Shown here: positions 6,714 to 10,743 of the stretch, piece after piece
How the letters are laid out: each line of letters opens with the position of its first letter
Numbering within the stretch: the first letter of the stretch is position 1
From: an uncultured Collinsella sp.
Lineage (GTDB): Bacteria > Actinomycetota > Coriobacteriia > Coriobacteriales > Coriobacteriaceae
Assembly (NCBI GenBank): GCA_900544465.1
Contig: UQVT01000052.1
Location: forward strand, 1-10,743
DNA length: 10,743 nucleotides
Direction of reading: 5' to 3'
Position numbers and translations under genes: made by a program
The notes under the pieces: generated by a model
The model's database searches: none
What the model was told of the DNA's origin: nothing
What the model saw: only the letters and a program-made list of their open reading frames with translations

Positions 6714-6768
6714 ACTTAGCGCTCCTTACTTTGGCCCCTTTATACCCCATCACCAGATGGCTAGCGGG

Positions 6769-7125
6769 CTAATCGTCGGGGGTTTCGATTTCGATACTCG
6801 CGATATCGAGCTCGCGGCCGTGCAGTAGGCGCACGTTGGCACCACCACACTGGGGACAGCGACAGTGGAAGCGATCGTGGTCGAAGACCTCGCCGCAGTC
6901 CAGGCATTCACTTTGTGGGTGAATCTCCTCAACCGCGAGCTCGCAGCCCCGCGTGAGCGGGTCCTCATCGCGAAATGTCTCCCACGCAAAGTCGAGCGCC
7001 TCGCGCACAACTTCGGTCATATCCCCGATACGCAGCGTTACCAAAACGGCGCGCGAGGCCCCCGCCCCACGCGCCGCGCGAATCACTGTATCGAGTATGC
7101 CGTTGACAATGCCAACCTCGTGCAT
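6769..7125 (-). CDS. hypA: Hydrogenase maturation nickel metallochaperone HypA
   Basis: HypA binds nickel through its N-terminal Met-His-Glu and passes it to the [NiFe] hydrogenase precursor together with HypB. The 118-residue protein starts MHEVGIVNGIL, so the nickel-binding His2 and Glu3 are present. The zinc site is CLDC (C74, C77) and CPQC (C90, C93), with an extra cysteine at C88. Length is typical. Its GAGGAG ribosome site lies inside the acidic end of tatC, whose stop is 6 nt before the ATG, so the two are very probably on one transcript. No hydrogenase structural gene or hypC-F gene is in the window. Confidence 0.93.
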   Translation of the reverse strand: MHEVGIVNGILDTVIRAARGAGASRAVLVTLRIGDMTEVVREALDFAWETFRDEDPLTRGCELAVEEIHPQSECLDCGEVFDHDRFHCRCPQCGGANVRLLHGRELDIASIEIETPDD

Positions 7126-7131
7126 ACCGAT

Positions 7132-7923
7132 TTACTCCTCGTCGTCCTCATCGTCCGAGAACAGGTCCAGACGGCTCACAAACAAGCCCTCCTTGCCCTC
7201 GCGCGCGGTAATGACCACTCGGGCGATGGCGAGCGAAATCTCGTAGAGCGAGAGCAGGGCACCATACATGAGGCCCAGCGTAACGGGCGAGCCGTCGGGC
7301 GTAATCACAGCCGAGCCCACAAGCAGGCCCACGTACACGTAGCGCCAGGCGCCGCGGAAGGCCGCGTAGGACACGATGTGGAAGACGGACAGGTAGAAGA
7401 TGATGAGCGGCAGCTCAAACGCCACGCCAAAGCCGATCATAAAGAGCAGCTCCATGTTGACGTAGTTCTCCAGGTCGGGCAGCGCCGTGGCGACGGCCGA
7501 GGTCTCGCCGATAAGCCACTCAAAGCCCGCCGGGATGATGATGAAATAGCAGAAGATGGCGCCCAGGAAGAACAGCACCGTCGAGGCGAGCACCGTGGGC
7601 ACGACCCATTTGCGCTCGTTGGGACGCAGTGCCGGCAGGAAAAATGCCAGAATCTGCCAGATGATCATGGGCGTGCACATGACCACGGCCATCTTGATGG
7701 CCAGCGAGAAGCGCAGGCCAAAGCCGCCGAGCGTGGTGGTGATGTAGAACTTACCGTCCGGCACAAAGGAGCGGATGGGGTCTTCCAGGATGTCGAGCAC
7801 CACGGGCGTGGCGAAATACAGCACGATGGCGGCGGCAAACACCGACACGACCACGATGGTCAGGCGGCGACGGAGCTCGCCCAGGTGATCGAAGAGCGGC
7901 ATGCGCGCAGGTCCGATAGGCAT
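7132..7923 (-). CDS. tatC: Sec-independent protein translocase subunit TatC
   Basis: TatC is the membrane receptor of the twin-arginine pathway, which exports folded proteins, and recognises the twin-arginine signal. The 263-residue protein shows FDHLGELRRR (11-20), about six hydrophobic segments, the LRPNERK loop with Glu103, FELP with Glu170, and TPDGSPVT (208-215). Glu103 and Glu170 fall at the same numbers as key E. coli residues. The C-terminus is strongly acidic (DDEDDEE). Its ATG overlaps the stop of the upstream TatB-like gene by one base (TAATG), with GGGAGG upstream, so translation is coupled. An in-frame ATG at residue 8 (7902) is a possible alternative start. hypA follows after 6 nt. 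Confidence 0.95.
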   Translation of the reverse strand: MPIGPARMPLFDHLGELRRRLTIVVVSVFAAAIVLYFATPVVLDILEDPIRSFVPDGKFYITTTLGGFGLRFSLAIKMAVVMCTPMIIWQILAFFLPALRPNERKWVVPTVLASTVLFFLGAIFCYFIIIPAGFEWLIGETSAVATALPDLENYVNMELLFMIGFGVAFELPLIIFYLSVFHIVSYAAFRGAWRYVYVGLLVGSAVITPDGSPVTLGLMYGALLSLYEISLAIARVVITAREGKEGLFVSRLDLFSDDEDDEE

Positions 7924-8504
7924 TACTCATCGCCTCCCTTCGAGGCGTCGGCGGCAGCGGCGTCGTCCTCGGCCTCGAGCTCGCGGGCGAGCTGGTCGAC
8001 GACGGCCTTGCGCTTGCGGGGACGACGGGCGTAGAGGTCAGCCGTCGTGGGCTCTGCCGGCTCGGGCTCGGGCTCCGGCTCTGCAGCAGGCTCGGGCTCG
8101 ACGACAGGCTCGGCGGCAGCGGCAGGCTCGGCACCCTCGGCCTCCTCAGCAGCACCCTCGCCCTCGGCGGCAGCCTCACTCGCGGCCTTCTCGGCAGCAA
8201 GACGGGCGCGACGCTCGGCAAAGGTCTCCTTCTTGGCGGGCGCTGCCGCCTCGGCGGCATCCTCGTCCGCATCGGAATCGTCATCGACGGCAGTCTTCTT
8301 GGGCTTGACCGGTGCCGAAGCGGCCTCACTTACCGGATCGATAATCTCGGACTGAACAACGGCCGTCATCTTTTCCTGCGTCTCGCGGAACTGACGGATG
8401 GCACGGCCGATCGTGCGGCCCATCTGCGGGAGCTTATCCGGGCCAAACAGCAAAAAGCCGAAGACCACGATGATCGCGAGCTCACCCTCTCCAATACCAA
8501 ACAC
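7923..8504 (-). CDS. tatB: TatA/TatB-family translocase subunit, TatB-like, with long Ala/Glu/Pro tail
   Basis: The 193-residue protein begins MFGIGEGELAIIVVFGFLLF, a short membrane helix with a polar Glu8 as in TatB. It is followed by the hinge GPDKLPQMGRTIGRAIRQFR and an amphipathic helix. The GP-KLP hinge and Glu8 favour TatB over TatA, but a single subunit can serve both roles in some Gram-positive bacteria and no separate tatA is seen here. After residue 55 the protein becomes a long disordered tail rich in Ala, Glu, Pro and Asp, including EPEP-type repeats (about 133-152) and a basic patch RRPRKRK (160-166). The start is GTG at 8504 with TTGGAGG 5 nt upstream; an in-frame ATG at 8549 would add 15 residues before the membrane helix, unlike the family. 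Confidence 0.88.
   Translation of the reverse strand: MFGIGEGELAIIVVFGFLLFGPDKLPQMGRTIGRAIRQFRETQEKMTAVVQSEIIDPVSEAASAPVKPKKTAVDDDSDADEDAAEAAAPAKKETFAERRARLAAEKAASEAAAEGEGAAEEAEGAEPAAAAEPVVEPEPAAEPEPEPEPAEPTTADLYARRPRKRKAVVDQLARELEAEDDAAAADASKGGDE
8040..8170 (-). repeat. Low-complexity Glu/Pro/Ala-coding repeats in the TatB-like tail
   Basis: Short units such as EPEPAAEPEPEPEPAEP give a DNA tract of ggctcgggctcg-like repeats on the plus strand. The tract lies inside the disordered tail of the TatB-like protein and may differ in length between strains. Confidence 0.6.
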
Positions 8505-8509
8505 ACATA

Positions 8510-8516
8510 CCTCCAA
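8510..8516 (-). promoter_or_regulatory. Ribosome binding site that fixes the GTG start of tatB
   Basis: The minus strand reads TTGGAGG, 5 nt before GTG at 8504. It falls downstream of the in-frame ATG at 8549 and supports the GTG, which starts the protein directly at the conserved FGIGEGEL membrane segment. Confidence 0.7.
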
Positions 8517-8579
8517 GGCTCGATGTGAGTCGAGCCCGCACCGCGCCATTCGGCCGGAACTCGTCTATTCATTCGGTCA

Positions 8580-8613
8580 AGTATAGCGCCCGGACGCCAA
8601 AACGTCCGAGCGC
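8580..8613 (-). promoter_or_regulatory. Candidate promoter of the tat-hyp genes with an 11-bp inverted repeat
   Basis: The minus strand has TATACT (8580-8585, 5 of 6 to the -10 consensus) about 75 nt before the tatB GTG. Directly upstream is an inverted repeat (8586-8596 with 8603-8613; gcgcccggacg facing cgtccgagcgc, one mismatch that is G-U in minus-strand RNA) with a 6-nt loop. No T-run follows, so it is not a clear terminator for the STAS gene. Its position in the -10/-35 spacer would suit an operator. No -35 is recognised. This is inference. Confidence 0.35.
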
Positions 8614-8657
8614 ATCACAAACATATGCCAAACGGCACGCCCTTTTGGGGGCAAAGA

Positions 8658-8972
8658 TTATGCAGCGGTGATCGAAATCTCCTGGTCGACACCCAACAGC
8701 TGGACCACGCGCATCACCGGGGGCTGCACATTGGTGCAGCTAAAGCGCTTGCCGTGGTCGACCGCGTGGTGCGCGGCGCCCACGAGCACGCCAATGCCCG
8801 TCGAATCGATGTAGCTCACCTGGGCAAAATCGAGCTCAACGGCCTCAGTGGGCTGCTCGAGCGCCAGGTCGATGGCATTGCGCAGGCTATCGGCGTTAGA
8901 GATATCGATCTCGCCGGTTACCTTAATGGTGTAGAGCTCTGGCGTGGGGTTGGTGGAAATACCCAAATCCAT
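8658..8972 (-). CDS. Single-domain STAS protein (anti-sigma factor antagonist-like)
   Basis: The 104-residue protein is one STAS domain, as in SpoIIAA and RsbV. These proteins bind an anti-sigma-factor kinase when unphosphorylated and are switched by serine phosphorylation. The fold is visible as VTGEIDISNADSLRNAI (18-34), VELDFAQVSYIDSTGIGVLVG (45-65) and the late LLGVDQEISI strand. The DSTG motif places Ser57 at the usual phosphorylation site. The ATG has AAAGGAG 7 nt upstream. No anti-sigma kinase, sigma factor or phosphatase gene lies next to it; it follows the aminotransferase by 51 nt and may share its transcript. Which sigma factor or other target it controls cannot be told from the window. 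Confidence 0.88.
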   Translation of the reverse strand: MDLGISTNPTPELYTIKVTGEIDISNADSLRNAIDLALEQPTEAVELDFAQVSYIDSTGIGVLVGAAHHAVDHGKRFSCTNVQPPVMRVVQLLGVDQEISITAA

Positions 8973-9023
8973 GTATACGCTCCTTTACGTATCGAAAGTG
9001 CGGATAGTACGGGAAGCCGCGCG

Positions 9024-10328
9024 TTAGGCGCGCTCGGCACGCGCAAGCTCGGCAGCGACAAGCTTGACGGCCAGCACCAGCACATCGAGCGCGGCCTCCA
9101 GGTCCTCGACCGTGGGATAGCTCGGCGCGATGCGGATGTTGGTGTCGCGCGGGTCCTTGCCATAGGGCCAGGTAGCACCGGCCGGCGTGAGCTTGACGCC
9201 CAAGTCGGCGCAGAGCGCGGCGACCTTTTGGGCCGAGCCCTCGGGACCATCGAAGCTTACAAAGTAGCCGCCGCGGGGGTGCGTCCAGGTGGCGCAGCCC
9301 GTGCCGCCCAAGCCCTCGGTGAGCTTGCGCTCAACGGCCTCAAAGCGCGGGCGCAAAAACTCGGCATGCTTTTTCATGTGCTCCTTGACCGTCTCGATGG
9401 TGGGAAGGAAACGCACGTGGCGCAGCTGGTTGAGCTTGTCGGCGCTGATAAGGCCGGCCTTCAGGCGCTTGGAGAACTCGGCGATGACCGCGGGGCTCGC
9501 ACCGATAAAGCCGATGCCGGCGCCCGGGAAGGTGATCTTGGACGTCGAGGCAAAGGCCACCACGCGGTCCTCGGTGCCCGCCGCACGAGCGAGGTCAAAG
9601 ATGTTGGCGAGCTCGTCGGTCTCGTCGTACAGGTCGTGCACGCAGTAGGCGTTGTCCCAGAAGATGCGGAAATCGGGCGCGGCCGTGGGCATCTCGACCA
9701 GGCGGCGCACAGTGTCCTCGCTAAAGGTGATACCCGTGGGGTTGGAATACTTGGGCACGCACCAGATGCCCTTGATGGAATCGTCGGCGGCAACGAGGCG
9801 CTCGATCTCGTCCATATCGGGGCCGTTGTCGGTCATCGCGACGGGGACGTTCTCGATACCCAGATCGGCGGTGATGCCAAAGTGGCGGTCGTAGCCGGGA
9901 ACGGGACACAGGAACTTGACCTTCTTGCCGTCGTGCGCGGCCTCGTAAGTCTCCCAGGGCTCGCTGCCGCACGAGCCGCAGCGCCAGAACATGCCGGCGA
10001 TGTCGTGCTCGATCAGCAGGCTCGACGAGCCCAGCACGAGCGTCTGCTCGGCGGGGCAACCCAGGAACTCCCCCGCTAGCTTGCGTGCCGAGGGAATGCC
10101 CTCAAAGCAGCCGTAGTTGGAACAGTCGACATTGCCGTCGTGCAGATCGGCATCGGCATTGAGGATATCGAGCATGGGTCGAGAGATGTCCACCTGGGAG
10201 GGCGACGGCTTGCCGCGGGCCATGTCGAGCGCCAGGCCCTTGGCCTTGACCTCGGCGACCTCGGCTTTGAGCGCCTCGATGGCGGCATCGAGTTCGGTGG
10301 TTTCCATCTTCTGGTAGATCGTCTGCAT
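9024..10328 (-). CDS. PLP-dependent aminotransferase, type Ic aspartate aminotransferase-like
   Basis: The 434-residue fold type I PLP enzyme most resembles the type Ic aspartate aminotransferases (Aminotran_MocR family), which interconvert aspartate and 2-oxoglutarate with oxaloacetate and glutamate. Visible residues are NPTG (196-199), the cofactor Asp225 in FWDNAYCVHDLY, the Schiff-base Lys264 in FASTSKITFPGAGIGF, and the substrate-carboxylate Arg399 in NIRIAPS. The N-terminal segment LALDMARGKPSPSQVDIS matches this subgroup. There is no winged-helix domain, so it is an enzyme and not a MocR regulator. Substrate choice is inferred from the family. The ATG at 10328 has GAAAGG about 9 nt upstream; Met8 is a less likely start. 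A candidate -10 lies at 10370-10375. Confidence 0.88.
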   Translation of the reverse strand: MQTIYQKMETTELDAAIEALKAEVAEVKAKGLALDMARGKPSPSQVDISRPMLDILNADADLHDGNVDCSNYGCFEGIPSARKLAGEFLGCPAEQTLVLGSSSLLIEHDIAGMFWRCGSCGSEPWETYEAAHDGKKVKFLCPVPGYDRHFGITADLGIENVPVAMTDNGPDMDEIERLVAADDSIKGIWCVPKYSNPTGITFSEDTVRRLVEMPTAAPDFRIFWDNAYCVHDLYDETDELANIFDLARAAGTEDRVVAFASTSKITFPGAGIGFIGASPAVIAEFSKRLKAGLISADKLNQLRHVRFLPTIETVKEHMKKHAEFLRPRFEAVERKLTEGLGGTGCATWTHPRGGYFVSFDGPEGSAQKVAALCADLGVKLTPAGATWPYGKDPRDTNIRIAPSYPTVEDLEAALDVLVLAVKLVAAELARAERA

Positions 10329-10369
10329 GGGTGCGACCTTTCACGAAGCGGTACGTTGCAATTCTTCTA

Positions 10370-10375
10370 AGTATA
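10370..10375 (-). promoter_or_regulatory. -10 box for the aminotransferase gene
   Basis: The minus strand reads TATACT 41 nt before the ATG at 10328, the same hexamer as proposed ahead of tatB. No good -35 is seen at 16-18 nt, so the call rests on the -10 and its position in a divergent intergenic region. Confidence 0.4.
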
Positions 10376-10405
10376 GACCGCCACCGTCGCAACGTTATGA
10401 AGCCG

Positions 10406-10414
10406 TGATAGATT
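10406..10414 (+). promoter_or_regulatory. Weak extended -10 candidate for the 84-residue gene
   Basis: TGATAGATT has the TGn extension but only 4 of 6 matches in the hexamer. It lies 63 nt before the ATG at 10478 and diverges from the aminotransferase -10. It is a tentative call. Confidence 0.25.
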
Positions 10415-10477
10415 AAGTCCATCGCAATGAATTACGAATCGCCGCGCATGCCGGCGTGAGGCACCCAAGGAGGCACT

Positions 10478-10732
10478 ATGGAGTACGGATCGTTCCAGGC
10501 CGAGGAATTCGGCGACCTGCAGCGCCTGGTCGACGGATTGTTTTACGACCGCCACGTCATCGACCGCCTGGATCTGATCGTACAGGCCGAAATCTTGGAC
10601 CTGGCGCCCGATCTCATGGAGATCGTCAACCTGCTACCGCCCGGCTATTACGACCGCCAGTCACTTTGCGACCAGCTCAACTCCGCCTTGGCCGCCCACG
10701 GCTGGGGCGCCATCTACGGCACCGTGGAATAA
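10478..10732 (+). CDS. Small acidic protein of 84 residues, function unknown
   Basis: The gene has a near-perfect ribosome site (AAGGAGG, 10467-10473) 4 nt before its ATG and ends with TAA, so it is very likely translated. The protein starts MEYGSFQAEEFGDLQRLVDG and ends HGWGAIYGTVE. It is acidic and looks largely helical, has no membrane segment or signal peptide, and contains a single cysteine in DRQSLCDQL. A central LLPPGYYDRQ segment looks like a helix break between two helical parts. I do not recognise a family. It stands alone on the plus strand, divergent from the aminotransferase, and the window ends 11 nt after the stop, so downstream partners are not visible. Confidence 0.75.
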   Translation: MEYGSFQAEEFGDLQRLVDGLFYDRHVIDRLDLIVQAEILDLAPDLMEIVNLLPPGYYDRQSLCDQLNSALAAHGWGAIYGTVE

Positions 10733-10743
10733 ACCTAGTCATT

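Noticed and set aside
3357..6719. Plus-strand open frame of 1120 codons antisense to topA and hypB
   Set aside because: It mirrors two well-recognised minus-strand genes in a high-GC region, has Ala/Arg/His-rich low-complexity sequence with no known domain, and lacks its own ribosome site. It runs straight across the topA-hypB junction, as shadow frames do.
6739..6744. TATAAA on the minus strand ahead of hypB as an internal promoter
   Set aside because: There is no -35 and no TG extension at the right spacing; with a 55-nt gap after hypA, readthrough is the simpler explanation.
6865..8034. Plus-strand open frame of 389 codons antisense to hypA and tatC
   Set aside because: Its His/Arg/Asp-rich composition comes from the complement of the tatC and tatB codons; both real genes are clear.
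8638..8651. GCCC/GGGC hairpin just after the STAS stop as a terminator
   Set aside because: The stem is only about 4 bp and no U-run follows.
8625..10079. Plus-strand open frame of 484 codons antisense to the STAS and aminotransferase genes
   Set aside because: It covers parts of two clear genes and the gap between them, and shows no family motif. It is a high-GC shadow.

Overview
The window looks like chromosomal DNA from a high-GC Gram-positive bacterium of the class Coriobacteriia, most likely Collinsella or a close relative. This placement is inferred from base composition, gene order and an archaeal-type topoisomerase I; no database search was run. It is mostly a core-genome region. Nearly all genes lie on the minus strand. 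Two short genes lie on the plus strand: a membrane zinc-ribbon protein in the middle and an 84-residue unknown protein at the right edge.

Layout by position. (1) 1-2015, minus: tmk, holB and ricT (cut by the left edge) form a tightly packed operon for dTMP synthesis, the clamp-loader delta' subunit and a PSP1/RicT protein. This gene set and order is shared with Firmicutes such as Bacillus. An extended -10 promoter lies at 2052-2060. (2) 2016-3380: an island of opposite polarity. A plus-strand gene encodes a zinc ribbon, a proline-rich linker, one membrane helix, an acidic run and a helical domain. A long palindromic repeat-like element lies on each side of it (2121-2185 and 3258-3315). A bidirectional terminator (3318-3358) is shared with convergent topA. 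(3) 3381-8504, minus: tatB-like, tatC, hypA, hypB and topA. The tat and hyp genes are coupled by a 1-nt overlap and a 6-nt gap. This suggests that protein export through the Tat pathway and nickel delivery to hydrogenase are expressed together. TopA begins at TTG, has the archaeal-type core, four C-terminal zinc modules and a lysine/alanine-rich tail. (4) 8658-10328, minus: a type Ic aspartate aminotransferase-like enzyme followed by a single-domain STAS protein. (5) 10478-10732, plus: the small unknown protein, divergent from the aminotransferase.

I do not see a phage, defence, CRISPR or biosynthetic system. The most unusual features are the two palindromic elements bracketing the zinc-ribbon gene, the tat-hyp linkage, and the archaeal-type topoisomerase with a histone-H1-like tail. 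No tRNA or rRNA gene was recognised. The long plus-strand open frames over topA/hypB and over the aminotransferase are antisense shadows of high-GC genes.
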